From: Algoriphagus sediminis
GTDB lineage: Bacteria; Bacteroidota; Bacteroidia; Cytophagales; Cyclobacteriaceae
DNA length: 64,000 bases
NCBI RefSeq assembly: GCF_030403435.1
Contig: NZ_JAUEPH010000003.1
Span: 248,001 to 312,000 of the forward strand
Reading direction: 5' to 3'
Below are positions 7,396 through 16,093 of the stretch, piece by piece. The translations under genes were made by a program, and so were the position numbers. Position 1 is the stretch's first letter. Each line of letters opens with the position of its first letter. The notes beneath the pieces are model-generated. The model saw only the letters and a program-made list of their open reading frames with translations, was not told the origin of the DNA and searched no databases.

Positions 7396-8604
7396 ATGAA
7401 AATCGGAATAATTCATGAGGGTAAAAACCCACCAGATAAACGAGTTCCATTTACACCATTGCAACTGGCGGAAATTCAGGAAAGTTTTGCCGATCAGTTG
7501 GAAATAGAGGTTCAAAGTAGTCAGATCAGATCATTTACTGATCAAGAGTATTTGGATGCTGGATTGAAAGTGGTGGATGACATTTCCTCTTGTGATATTT
7601 TGTTCGGAGTAAAAGAAGTCCCTATACCATCTCTTATCCCAAATAAAACTTATTTCTTCTTTTCCCATACCATGAAAAAGCAGGAGTATAACCGACCCTT
7701 ACTTCAGGCTTTGCTTCAGAAAAATATCAGGATGATAGATTATGAAGCCTTAACTAATGAAGAAGGGGTAAGAGTAGTGGCCTTTGGTCGCTGGGCTGGC
7801 ATTGTTGGAGCATATAATGCTTTTTTAACTTACGGAAAGAAGAGTGGGCTTTATGATATTAAGGAGGCTAATGAATGCTTTGACCTGGAGGAGCTGAAGC
7901 AGGAACTGAAGAAGGTGGAGTTACCTCCAATCAAAATCATCCTAACAGGAAGAGGAAAGGTAGGAAAAGGAGCTCGGGAGGTTTTAGAGGAAATCCCAAT
8001 TCGGGAAGTTTCCGAAGACGAATTCCGCAATAATTATTTTGAAGAGCCAGTATTCACCAATTTGGATTCAGAAGAAATCAATAAAAGGAAAAAGGACGGA
8101 GGATTTGATCTTCAGGAATTTTATAACCAGCCTGAGCTGTATGAAAGTGATTTTAGGAAATACACAGAAGTAGCTGATATTTTAATTGGAGCCTCTTATT
8201 GGGACCCAAAAGCACCCAGGCTCTTTGAATTAAAGGACATTCAAAGCGAGGATTTTGCCATATCCGTCATCGCGGACATTACTTGTGATATTGATGGCTC
8301 TATCCCCACCACCCAAAGGCCAAGCACAATTGCTGATCCGGTCTATGATGTAGATCGGGATTCTTTGGAAGAGATTCCACCGTTTTCAAAGCAGTCGAGC
8401 ATATCAGTTATGGCTGTGGATAATCTTCCCTGTGAATTACCTAGAGCAGCAAGTGATGGTTTTGGTGCTCAACTTCGGCAGTGGGTAATTCCAGCGCTAT
8501 TAGAAGAAAACGCAGCCATTCTGGAACGAGCCACCATTTGCCGGGATGGAGATTTGACCTTGGAGTTTATGCGGCTTAAAGATTTCGTGGAGGGCAAAGA
8601 GTAA
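7396..8604 (+). CDS. AlaDH/PNT-type NAD(P)-dependent dehydrogenase, saccharopine dehydrogenase (lysine-forming)-like
   Basis: A 402-residue enzyme of the alanine dehydrogenase/transhydrogenase N-domain fold. The N-terminus 'IGIIHEGKNPPDKRVPFTP' is the family signature. Lys in 'FGVKEVP' and His in 'FFFSHTMKKQ' match the catalytic Lys/His pair of fungal Lys1-type saccharopine dehydrogenase. 'ILTGRGKVGKGA' near residue 180 is the nucleotide-binding loop, and 'ADITCDIDGSIPTTQRPSTI' is the substrate-side segment seen in Lys1 relatives. Likely chemistry is reversible oxidative deamination of an amino-acid substrate; which one is unknown. It is followed 5 nt later by a DeoC-fold gene, so the two are probably one transcript. 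Confidence 0.8.
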   Translation: MKIGIIHEGKNPPDKRVPFTPLQLAEIQESFADQLEIEVQSSQIRSFTDQEYLDAGLKVVDDISSCDILFGVKEVPIPSLIPNKTYFFFSHTMKKQEYNRPLLQALLQKNIRMIDYEALTNEEGVRVVAFGRWAGIVGAYNAFLTYGKKSGLYDIKEANECFDLEELKQELKKVELPPIKIILTGRGKVGKGAREVLEEIPIREVSEDEFRNNYFEEPVFTNLDSEEINKRKKDGGFDLQEFYNQPELYESDFRKYTEVADILIGASYWDPKAPRLFELKDIQSEDFAISVIADITCDIDGSIPTTQRPSTIADPVYDVDRDSLEEIPPFSKQSSISVMAVDNLPCELPRAASDGFGAQLRQWVIPALLEENAAILERATICRDGDLTLEFMRLKDFVEGKE

Positions 8605-8609
8605 ACTGA

Positions 8610-9245
8610 ATGACAGTTGATAATCGATTTTTGGAGCCAACTTTTTTGAATGCAGAGTTCTGTGCCCGGGATTTAAATGAGGCAATTCTAAAAATCAAAG
8701 AATCTGGAATTGTTGGAGTTACCCTACCTTCCTTTTGGGTTAAGAAAGCTGTTCGTGAGCTTGGGGATAGTGATGTTATCGTGAGTACAGCAGTTGGTTA
8801 TCCTCATGGGTTTCATCAAAGTATTGTAAAGCTGACCGAAGCCAAGGAGGCCATTTCTCAGGGAGCCATGGGAATCCATCTAGTTTGGTCAGAGACAGCA
8901 TACTTGTCAGGAATGAACTGGCCAAAAATCGAAGTGGCTCAGCTCTCTAAGCTGTGTCATGAGGAAGGGTGCTTCCTATCGGTAATGGTATCCTCGAAAT
9001 GGGTCTCCAAAAATGAGAACATGCTGGAAGTAGCAAGAATGTCGCAGGATGCAGGAGCCGATTATTTTACCCTTGGGCTTGATTTTTCCGAAGAGATAGA
9101 GGCTGCCCAAATTCAACTTCTGAGAGAGACTCTAAGCTCGCAGGTGGGTATCAGGGTCTTTTCTAAGTATAATGAGCCAAAAAAATTACAAGCTTTACTC
9201 AAAGCTGGAGCGGACAAAATCCATGTGTCAGGAAGCCTTGCTTAG
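8610..9245 (+). CDS. DeoC/aldolase-fold protein lacking the catalytic Schiff-base lysine
   Basis: A TIM-barrel protein (211 residues) that reads as a deoxyribose-phosphate aldolase relative: 'GVTLPSFWVKKAV' (for CVNPxxV), 'VSTAVGYPHG' (for VGFPxG), 'EAKEAISQGAMGIHLV' (for EAxxAxxxGAxEIDxV), 'AGADKIHVSGS' at the C-terminus. The key residues differ: the Schiff-base lysine in GADFIKTSTG is Thr154 in 'GADYFTLGLDF', the catalytic Asp in EIDMV is His90, and no Lys precedes 'GIR' near 181. DERA activity is therefore unlikely. It lies 5 nt after the dehydrogenase gene and its stop overlaps the convergent Na/Pi gene by 4 nt. Actual function unknown. Confidence 0.72.
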   Translation: MTVDNRFLEPTFLNAEFCARDLNEAILKIKESGIVGVTLPSFWVKKAVRELGDSDVIVSTAVGYPHGFHQSIVKLTEAKEAISQGAMGIHLVWSETAYLSGMNWPKIEVAQLSKLCHEEGCFLSVMVSSKWVSKNENMLEVARMSQDAGADYFTLGLDFSEEIEAAQIQLLRETLSSQVGIRVFSKYNEPKKLQALLKAGADKIHVSGSLA

Positions 9246-10348
9246 TCGCTGAAATAGATCAGCAAAAATGGAATAATAAAAAAGACTAAGAGAATATAGG
9301 CGAAACCTATCAAGCGGTTTTTGGCGGATTTTTTACCAAAATTCTTGGCTAATCTTACCGGGAGGTTTCTCACAGCTGGAATTGGCATCATAATCAAAGC
9401 ACCAAACAGATTGATAAAAAAATGCACCAAAGCCAAAGCAATTGCCGCCTCAGTTTTATAAACCGCTGCAATGGCTGCAGTGATTGTTGTCCCAATATTG
9501 GCGCCAATAATAAATGGAAAAGATCTTGCCAGAGTAACTCTTTTATTTGCCACCAACGGAATAATAAGTGAAGTGGTCACTGTGCTGGATTGTACCGCAG
9601 CAGTGAAAAGAGTTCCGTAGAATAAAGCCCGGTAAGGAAACTTAAATACAATGTTACTTATCTCATTGAAGGAGTCGAAAATGAAAGCTTTGAATACTGA
9701 GGAAGTTAAAAGTTTTATTGCTCCAAAAATCAGGAAAATGGAGATGATTAAGGTTAAGAAGGGAATACCAATTAGTTCGGTCAGCCATTCTGTTAGAGGC
9801 CGTGTGAAGGTTTTACTGTAAAGAAAGGTTCCGTCGTAACTTTCGTCAGCAAACAAGTGTGCAGTCTGGGTGGCAAGGTTGCTTAGAAATCCAAAAATCA
9901 GCTCCAGAGGTAATAAAATAAACACCGTGAACATGTTAAAAAAGTCATGTAGGATTCCTGCGGAAAGAGCTCTGGCGAATCGTTTCTTCTTCATTATGTA
10001 AGAAAGGGAAACGAGAGTGGAGGTAAGTGTGGTACCAATATTTGCTCCAAGTACGATGGGTACCGCCTGAGAAAGTTCAAGGTTTCCTGCTGCGACCACG
10101 GCAACCACTGTGGAGGTGACAGTGGAGCTACTTTGGATGAGGGCGGTCATCAGAATTCCTATGAAGAGTCCAACGAATGGGTTTTCTGTCGCTAGAAGAA
10201 TTCCATTGGCCACAGAGTTATTCAAGTTCCCCATGGACACCGTCAGCAGATCAATAGCAAAAATGAACAACAACAAAGCTATGACCATTAGGATATAGCT
10301 CTTTATCTTATTGCTGTTGTTGGGTTCCTCTAAGTTCTCTGCGACCAT
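9242..10348 (-). CDS. Na+/phosphate cotransporter family protein (NptA/PhoU-less Na-Pi symporter)
   Basis: A 368-residue integral membrane protein with the internal duplication of the SLC34-like Na/Pi cotransporters. The first repeat has 'ALIQSSSTVTSTVVAVVAAG' then 'PIVLGANIGTTLT'; the second has 'AAVQSSTVTTSLIIPLVANK' then 'PFIIGANIGTTIT'. These QSS and GANIGTT motifs form the Na and phosphate site. About eight to nine hydrophobic segments are visible. It lacks the C-terminal PhoU-like domain that many bacterial homologues carry. It is convergent with the aldolase-like gene (4-nt overlap) and divergent from a PiT-like gene, so two phosphate-type transporters may sit back to back. Confidence 0.9.
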   Translation of the reverse strand: MVAENLEEPNNSNKIKSYILMVIALLLFIFAIDLLTVSMGNLNNSVANGILLATENPFVGLFIGILMTALIQSSSTVTSTVVAVVAAGNLELSQAVPIVLGANIGTTLTSTLVSLSYIMKKKRFARALSAGILHDFFNMFTVFILLPLELIFGFLSNLATQTAHLFADESYDGTFLYSKTFTRPLTEWLTELIGIPFLTLIISIFLIFGAIKLLTSSVFKAFIFDSFNEISNIVFKFPYRALFYGTLFTAAVQSSTVTTSLIIPLVANKRVTLARSFPFIIGANIGTTITAAIAAVYKTEAAIALALVHFFINLFGALIMMPIPAVRNLPVRLAKNFGKKSAKNRLIGFAYILLVFFIIPFLLIYFSD

Positions 10349-10564
10349 TACAGGGTGTTGGTTTAACTTTCAGAAAAGAAACAATCTTACATCAAACTTC
10401 AGACCGCAAAATTTTCATGAAATGGAGCGGCAAAATTTGAAATTTTTTTGCGAAAAACCTTAAGAATCAGGCTGAATAGAGATCATTTATTCTTGAATTA
10501 ACAATTTGATAATAATGACAATCTAATATCTTCATTATTTTAGCCCTTGAATCCGAGACCTAGC

Positions 10565-11704
10565 ATGCCGCCAAAAAAAAATCTCGACCAAAACATCAAC
10601 GAGGAAAAACTAGTCAAATCATCGTATGCGCTTTTTGATTTTGCAAGGAAGGAAAAATCCTTTCTGATCATAATCTGCATTCTTATCACCATAGCTGGTA
10701 TAATTACTCCCTATACTTACGCTGCGATGTGGTTTGGTTTTGCCCTGGCAGCTTATTCAGCCATTGCAAACGACTCAATTCAGACCATAGGAACCTTTAT
10801 TGCTTCGAACCAACAGAAAAAATGGTATTGGCTTTGGCTGTTTATGGGTTTGATATTTGTGGGTACGGTCACCTATAGCTGGCTGACTTTCGGAGGGGAT
10901 GTGAGTTATGAGCGCCTCACTACAAAAGGGTTGGAAAAAGCTCCAGAAAGCTTTGTTTTCTTACAGCTTGCAGCTCCCATAGTACTTCTAGTGATGACAA
11001 GGCTTAGGATGCCTGTATCGACTACCTTTCTACTCTTAAATGTTTTTACATACAGCTCAGGAACGATAGTAAGTGTCACGGAGAAAAGCTTATCGGGTTA
11101 CTTTTTAGCGTTTTTCTTAGCCATCATAGTGTGGTTTGCTCTTGAAAAATTTGTAAAAAATTACCTCAAAGGTAAACCTGCACCATATTGGACGGTGCTT
11201 CAATGGATTACTTCTGGAACACTGTGGGCGGTCTGGATCATGCAGGATGCCGCCAATATTGCCGTTTTCTTACCCCGACAATTGAATTTGGCTGAATTCA
11301 TTGCTTATGCGGGATTTGTCTTTCTGGGACTAGGATTTCTTTTCTATATGAAAGGAGACAAAATTCAGGGCATTGTGAATGAAAAGTCAAATGTGACTGA
11401 TGTCAGAGCTGCTACGATTGTGGACTTTGTTTATGCGATCATTCTGTTTTATTTCAAGCTCTATAATAGCGTACCTATGAGTACTACATGGGTGTTCATC
11501 GGCTTGCTAGCTGGACGTGAGCTGGCGATAGCCTTAGGAAAAGAGGCAGGACCAAACGACAGCCGATCCAAGTGGGTTAAGCGAGCTCTGAAGTTGGCTA
11601 GAAAAGACGCTACTAAAGCAATAATTGGTCTCTTGGTCTCTTTGATCCTTGCCATCATAATCAATGAAGGCGTAAGAGAAGAAATACTTGATTATTTCCG
11701 ATAG
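10565..11704 (+). CDS. Polytopic membrane protein, possible divergent PiT phosphate-permease relative
   Basis: About 379 residues with nine to ten hydrophobic segments. I do not recognise it as a standard family, but two short motifs recall the PiT inorganic-phosphate permeases: 'AIANDSIQTIGTFIAS' (PiT: GANDxANAxGT) near residue 65, and the Ser-Thr-Thr loops 'RMPVSTTFLLL' and 'SVPMSTTWVFIGLLAGRELA' (PiT: PVSTTH). A charged loop near 275 precedes 'RAATIVDF'. The ATG at 10565 is preferred to an in-frame TTG at 10547. It is divergent from a Na/Pi cotransporter across about 215 bp and 4 nt upstream of tadA. The transport role is an inference. Confidence 0.6.
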   Translation: MPPKKNLDQNINEEKLVKSSYALFDFARKEKSFLIIICILITIAGIITPYTYAAMWFGFALAAYSAIANDSIQTIGTFIASNQQKKWYWLWLFMGLIFVGTVTYSWLTFGGDVSYERLTTKGLEKAPESFVFLQLAAPIVLLVMTRLRMPVSTTFLLLNVFTYSSGTIVSVTEKSLSGYFLAFFLAIIVWFALEKFVKNYLKGKPAPYWTVLQWITSGTLWAVWIMQDAANIAVFLPRQLNLAEFIAYAGFVFLGLGFLFYMKGDKIQGIVNEKSNVTDVRAATIVDFVYAIILFYFKLYNSVPMSTTWVFIGLLAGRELAIALGKEAGPNDSRSKWVKRALKLARKDATKAIIGLLVSLILAIIINEGVREEILDYFR

Positions 11705-11708
11705 GCAC

Positions 11709-12152
11709 ATGGAGCTTTTCTCCCATGAATACTATATGAATGAGGCCTTAAAGCAGGCAAAATATGCTTTTGAAGAGGGTGAAATCCCCGTTGGAGCTGT
11801 CATCGTGTCGAATAATCGAATAATTGCAAGGGCTTACAACCAAACTGAAAAGCTTCATGATGTTACTGCACATGCGGAAATGCTTGCTATCACCTCTGCC
11901 GCAAATTCTTTGGGGGCAAAATATCTCACGGACTGCAAAATGTATGTCACACTGGAACCTTGTCAAATGTGTGCAGGGGCACTTTTTTGGGCGCAAATTT
12001 CAGAATTACACTTTGGAGCGAGTGACCCCAAGAGGGGTTTTATGAAGGTTAATTCAAAAGCGTTACACCCTAAAACTAAGATTTCAACCGGAATTCTGGC
12101 CGAACAAAGTGAGAGCTTATTGAATGAATTCTTCAACAAGCTGAGAAAATAA
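11709..12152 (+). CDS. tadA: tRNA-specific adenosine deaminase / nucleoside deaminase
   Basis: TadA deaminates adenosine 34 of tRNA-Arg(ACG) to inosine. The zinc site is complete: His-Ala-Glu at residues 55-57 ('VTAHAEMLAI') and Pro-Cys-x-x-Cys at 84-88 ('LEPCQMCAGAL'). The 147-residue length and 'FGASDPKRGF' with the following 'HPKTKIS' agree with TadA rather than guanine or cytosine deaminases, although these are close. The start is the ATG at 11709, just after the upstream stop; an upstream start would overlap that gene. Confidence 0.9.
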   Translation: MELFSHEYYMNEALKQAKYAFEEGEIPVGAVIVSNNRIIARAYNQTEKLHDVTAHAEMLAITSAANSLGAKYLTDCKMYVTLEPCQMCAGALFWAQISELHFGASDPKRGFMKVNSKALHPKTKISTGILAEQSESLLNEFFNKLRK

Positions 12153-12250
12153 GTCGCTTTTGACTCCTGTGAGAACCTTTTTGCAATCGTCTCGGTTGAT
12201 TTAGCATATTCTTTAATGCAATTATTGTTTCACTAAAAACCAAATACAAA

Positions 12251-12856
12251 ATGTCTTTTGAATTACCATCTCTACCTTATGCGCTAGACGCGCTAGAACC
12301 ACATATTGACGCCAGAACCATGGAGATTCACCATGGAAAGCATCATGCGGGATATGTGAGCAAGTTGAATGCTGCTATTGCAGGTACAGATCTCGAAGGA
12401 AAGTCCATCGAGGAGTTAATGCGTGTAGCCGGTTCCAACACCGCGGTAAGAAATAATGGCGGGGGCCACTTTAATCACAGCCTTTTTTGGCAAATTCTAT
12501 CTCCGAATGGTGGAGGTGAGCCAAAGGGTGAAATAGGATCTCATCTAAATACCAAATATGGAAATTTTGAAGAGTTTAAGGATCACTTTGCTAATGCAGC
12601 TGCAACTAGATTTGGTTCTGGTTGGGCATGGCTCATCGTAACTGCCTCTGGAGGAATTGAGATTACTTCCACCCCAAATCAGGACAATCCATTGATGGAT
12701 ATTTCAGAAATCAAGGGTACTCCTATTTTAGGAATTGATGTATGGGAGCATGCTTACTACCTAAACTACCAGAATAGAAGACCAGATTATATTTCGGCTT
12801 TCTGGAATGTTGTTAATTGGGACGAAGTTGAAAAGAGATATTTAGCTGCCATCTAA
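12251..12856 (+). CDS. sodA: Superoxide dismutase, Mn/Fe family (Mn-type residues)
   Basis: Dismutates superoxide in the cytoplasm. All four metal ligands are visible: His27 (MEIHHGKHH), His76 ([10 protein letters not shown]), Asp163 and His167 ([11 protein letters not shown]). The 'GGHFNHS' context and Gln in 'TPNQDNPLM' are typical of Mn or cambialistic enzymes rather than strict Fe enzymes, which carry the active-site Gln in the other position. 201 residues is full length and there is no signal peptide. It is monocistronic, with a strong terminator 22 nt after the stop. Confidence 0.95.
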   Translation: MSFELPSLPYALDALEPHIDARTMEIHHGKHHAGYVSKLNAAIAGTDLEGKSIEELMRVAGSNTAVRNNGGGHFNHSLFWQILSPNGGGEPKGEIGSHLNTKYGNFEEFKDHFANAAATRFGSGWAWLIVTASGGIEITSTPNQDNPLMDISEIKGTPILGIDVWEHAYYLNYQNRRPDYISAFWNVVNWDEVEKRYLAAI

Positions 12857-12878
12857 GCTAGCTTGCTATCTTTTTAAG

Positions 12879-12910
12879 AGCCTCGATCAAAAAAGATCGA
12901 GGCTTTTTTT
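12879..12910 (+). terminator. Intrinsic terminator of sod
   Basis: A ten-pair stem, AGCCTCGATC (12879-12888) with GATCGAGGCT (12895-12904), loop of six A, followed by seven T. Confidence 0.92.
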
Positions 12911-12929
12911 GTGCCAATATGAATCATTT

Positions 12930-12952
12930 AACTGTACGGTTTTGGTACAGTT
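12930..12952. promoter_or_regulatory. Inverted repeat upstream of the outer-membrane receptor gene
   Basis: AACTGTAC (12930-12937), a 7-nt spacer, GTACAGTT (12945-12952): a perfect 8+8 dyad between the sod terminator and the receptor ATG, about 109 nt before that ATG. No T run follows beyond TTTT, so it is more like an operator than a second terminator. Confidence 0.4.
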
Positions 12953-13060
12953 TTCTGATTAGAAATTTGTTTTTGTCCCTTTTTGAGCTTTTTAGGCCTG
13001 TTTTTTCACTTGGCACTCCTTTTTCATATGCAGGCATGAAACACAAACCAATTATTTGCC

Positions 13061-15499
13061 ATGCGCGCCACCAGCATTTTATTCACCACACTTTTGATTT
13101 ATTTCTTGGGAGTCAGCAGCGCAGCTGCTGAACAGCCAAGTATCGTATTTGGATCATTGGTAGACCAAAAAGGGAGCCCAATTCCTTACGCCAATGTAGC
13201 CTTGATTGCCACCGATGGAGGTGGTCTCGTAGATGGAACCGTATCTGATGAAAACGGTGAATTCCTGATTGAATCCATCAAGTCAGGCACAGTTCGATTA
13301 GTAATTTCATCGATCGGATATAATCAGTTTTCGTCTGAGGAGTTTGAACTGGAGCCAGGTTTAAAAAAGAACTTTGGACAGCTCAGTATTGAAGAAGAGA
13401 TGACCGGTCTGGATGAAGTGACCGTTCAATCCACTCGACCTGAAATTATTATAGAACCCGATAAAACCATCGTTAATGTGGAAGGCACTGTAATGGCCGA
13501 AGGGTCCAATGTTCTGGATGTGATCGGAAGGTCTCCTGGGATTTATGTGGACCAGGATGGGAATATCAATTTGAATGGCCGCACAGGTGTGGTGGTCATG
13601 ATCAATGATCGTCAGACCTACATGAGTGCCACGGATCTAGCAAATTTCCTTAGAGCTATGCCTGCCGATAATATTAAGAGTCTCGAAGTAATCAATAATC
13701 CCTCCGCAAGATTTGATGCAGAGGGTTCTGCCGGGGTTATTAATATTATTCTGAAAAAGAACACCGTAGACGGGGTTTTTGGAAATGTTCAAGCAGGAGG
13801 GCAGTATAATGGCCTTTGGGCACCAATCGGTGGATTTTCTTTGAACGTGAAAAAAGGAAAGTGGACTAGTAATTTTAACCTGAATCATAGCCACTACGCG
13901 GTAGTTAATGAATTAGATATTGAGAGGAATTTTGCTTTGCCCGAAGGGGTATCAAATTTCAGCCAGGACTCTGAAATCAATCAAAGGGATAAGAATTGGT
14001 TCGGAAATGGAGCCATAAATTATGAGATCAATCAGAACCATAATCTAGGGTTGAACTTTCAGGCGTCCACTTCGAATTTTCAGAACAATAGTACTTCATT
14101 AACTGAAATTACTACCCCAGGCGAAGCGGAAAATAGCTTTCTAGATTCGGATAACGATCAAAATGGAGGAAGTGACCGATACTTTGCCAATCTTCATTAT
14201 GCCGGAAAATTGGATACAATAGGAACTACGCTTTCAGCTGATGTGGATTTCACAAGAATGAATTCTGACAGTAGATCGCTTCTTTCAAATACGTACTGGG
14301 TAGGTGAAGATCACGAAAATGGGACACGAGATCAGATTCTTACACTTAATGATATGTTCTATAACATTTTCACTTCAAAGGTTGATTTGGTTAAGCCTCT
14401 TGGGAAAAAGGGTGGAATTCTCGAGACAGGCCTGAAAGGTTCTTGGGTAAAATCAGATAATAACCTTGACCTGAGCCGTGCGATTGAAGATGGCCCATTT
14501 GAGCCAGACCCGAACAGCAATCAGTTCATTTACAATGAGTCTGTGCTGGCAGCCTATGCTTCTTATAAAGGGAGTTTCTCTGAAAAAGTATCCTTCCAAG
14601 CTGGACTTAGAGGAGAATACTCTGAAATCAAGGGTAACTCCGTGACTTTGGATCAGGTAAATACACAAGAATATTTCAATTTATTCCCAAGTGTTTTTGT
14701 GCAGCATAAGATCAGCGATAACTACCAAATCGTTTATAATGCTAACAGAAGAATTACCAGACCTAATTATCGCCTTTTGAATCCTTTCGTGAATTATATC
14801 GATCCTTTGACTTCAGAAAGGGGTAATCCAAACCTGAGGCCACAGTACTCAAATAACTTCGAAATGAATCATGTGGTGAAAGGAATGTATCAATTTACCT
14901 TAGGCTATAGTGAGACAGAGGATGCATTTATGCAGGTATTCATTCAGGATGAAGAAAGTCGATCAACCACGACGTTTACAGACAACTTTGATAAGACCCG
15001 AAATGCAAATTTCAGAGCCATAGTCCCTGTACAAATAAAGGAATGGTGGGGAGCATCAAATATGGTACAAGTGAACTACAACAGGTTCAAAAGTCAGATT
15101 GGAGATGATTTTCTAGATAATTCCCAGACATCGTTCATGGTTCGATCTCAGCATAATCTTACTTTGCCAAAAGGCTTTAAGCTGGAGCTAATGGGGATGT
15201 ATGTCGGCCCTCAAATTTGGGGACAAGGAGAGCTAAAAGGTTTTGCCTGGATGGATGCCGGAGTCACTAAAACCATCATGGATGACAAACTTACTATTGC
15301 AGTCAATGCAACCGATGTTTTCAGAACCCAGCTGATTCGAGCAAATGTTGAATTCGCAGATATCGATACTTCCTTTGAGCAGTATAGAAGTAATCAAGGT
15401 ATTCGCTTTACTCTGAGATGGAGGTTTGCCAAAGGGGATAGTTTCCGGGTGAATAAAAGCACCGGAAGTGAAGAGGAAAGAAGCAGACTTGGACAGTAA
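13061..15499 (+). CDS. TonB-dependent-receptor-like outer membrane beta-barrel protein
   Basis: Order: signal peptide (residues 1-24, cut near AAAEQ); carboxypeptidase-regulatory-like beta-sandwich (about 28-105, 'GSPIPYANVALIATDGGGLVDGTVSDENGEFLI'); plug domain (about 120-220, 'VLDVIGRSPGIYVDQDGNINLNGRTGVVVMINDRQ', 'IKSLEVINNPSARFDAEGSAGVINIILKK'); then a barrel to the C-terminus ending 'FTLRWRFAKGD'. This is the OMP_b-brl_3 subfamily, common in Bacteroidota and usually lacking a SusD partner, as here. The ligand is unknown. 812 residues is normal. It stands alone between sod and a terminator, with an inverted repeat upstream that may regulate it. Confidence 0.9.
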   Translation: MRATSILFTTLLIYFLGVSSAAAEQPSIVFGSLVDQKGSPIPYANVALIATDGGGLVDGTVSDENGEFLIESIKSGTVRLVISSIGYNQFSSEEFELEPGLKKNFGQLSIEEEMTGLDEVTVQSTRPEIIIEPDKTIVNVEGTVMAEGSNVLDVIGRSPGIYVDQDGNINLNGRTGVVVMINDRQTYMSATDLANFLRAMPADNIKSLEVINNPSARFDAEGSAGVINIILKKNTVDGVFGNVQAGGQYNGLWAPIGGFSLNVKKGKWTSNFNLNHSHYAVVNELDIERNFALPEGVSNFSQDSEINQRDKNWFGNGAINYEINQNHNLGLNFQASTSNFQNNSTSLTEITTPGEAENSFLDSDNDQNGGSDRYFANLHYAGKLDTIGTTLSADVDFTRMNSDSRSLLSNTYWVGEDHENGTRDQILTLNDMFYNIFTSKVDLVKPLGKKGGILETGLKGSWVKSDNNLDLSRAIEDGPFEPDPNSNQFIYNESVLAAYASYKGSFSEKVSFQAGLRGEYSEIKGNSVTLDQVNTQEYFNLFPSVFVQHKISDNYQIVYNANRRITRPNYRLLNPFVNYIDPLTSERGNPNLRPQYSNNFEMNHVVKGMYQFTLGYSETEDAFMQVFIQDEESRSTTTFTDNFDKTRNANFRAIVPVQIKEWWGASNMVQVNYNRFKSQIGDDFLDNSQTSFMVRSQHNLTLPKGFKLELMGMYVGPQIWGQGELKGFAWMDAGVTKTIMDDKLTIAVNATDVFRTQLIRANVEFADIDTSFEQYRSNQGIRFTLRWRFAKGDSFRVNKSTGSEEERSRLGQ

Positions 15500-15507
15500 A
15501 TTTTGGA

Positions 15508-15535
15508 AATGGCCGGTTTAGACCGGCCATTTTTC
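15508..15535. terminator. Bidirectional terminator
   Basis: AATGGCCGGT (15508-15517) pairs with ACCGGCCATT (15522-15531), followed by T-rich sequence. It separates the convergent receptor gene and MaoC gene. Confidence 0.85.
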
Positions 15536-15538
15536 ATT

Positions 15539-16006
15539 TTAATCCATAAAATGATATAAGAAAATCAGGACCCCAGTAAAGGCTGGTTTTTTTTGATCTT
15601 TGATTTCCAGTTTGACCTGTACCTCAGCTTTAACCGTTCCCCGTAGGTTCATCACTGATTTTAAAGTGGCATGAAGTTTTACCTCCTGATCCACCAAGAC
15701 CGGGGATGCAAATCTCAGAGACTCTATCCCATAATTGATCATCATTTTGAGATTTCGGACATCCACTATTTGTTCCCATAGATGGGGAACGATGCTCAAG
15801 GTGAGGTAGCCATGTGCGATGGTATTTCCAAATGCCCCCTCTTTTTTAGCTCTCTCTGGATTAGTATGAATCCATTGGTGGTCATGAGTAGCGTCTGCAA
15901 AAAGATTAATTTGATCTTGAGTGATTTTGAAATAGTCAGAGCTGCCAATTTGTTGGCCATTAAATTTTTCAAATTCCTCAAAACTTCGGATGATTACCTG
16001 GGACAT
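15539..16006 (-). CDS. MaoC-family (R)-specific enoyl-CoA hydratase
   Basis: A hot-dog-fold protein of 155 residues. The hydratase-2 active site is 'FADATHDHQWIHTNPERAKKEGAFGNTIAHGYLTLSI', with the catalytic Asp and His in the D-x4-H pattern and the typical 'HGYLTLS' after it. Such enzymes hydrate trans-2-enoyl-CoA to (R)-3-hydroxyacyl-CoA. The gene is isolated: convergent with the receptor gene and divergent from a methyltransferase gene, so the pathway cannot be read from context. Confidence 0.92.
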   Translation of the reverse strand: MSQVIIRSFEEFEKFNGQQIGSSDYFKITQDQINLFADATHDHQWIHTNPERAKKEGAFGNTIAHGYLTLSIVPHLWEQIVDVRNLKMMINYGIESLRFASPVLVDQEVKLHATLKSVMNLRGTVKAEVQVKLEIKDQKKPAFTGVLIFLYHFMD

Positions 16007-16093
16007 AGTAGCTGTGTTTTTCTAATGGCCTAAATTAAGTTGCATAATTAGAAAGTGAAAGTCATTATGAACTCCATTCTTTAAGTTTGCACC

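Noticed and set aside
12919-13131. 70-codon frame between sod and the receptor gene
   Set aside because: It overlaps the receptor start in another frame, has an implausible composition, and contains the inverted repeat.
15539-16033. Open frames on the plus strand across the MaoC gene
   Set aside because: Shadow frames; the minus-strand frame carries the hydratase motif.
16082-16089. TAAGTTTG as a promoter for the methyltransferase gene
   Set aside because: A perfect -7 match, but no TTG at 17-23 nt upstream, and it would place the start site on the ATG; kept only as a remark.
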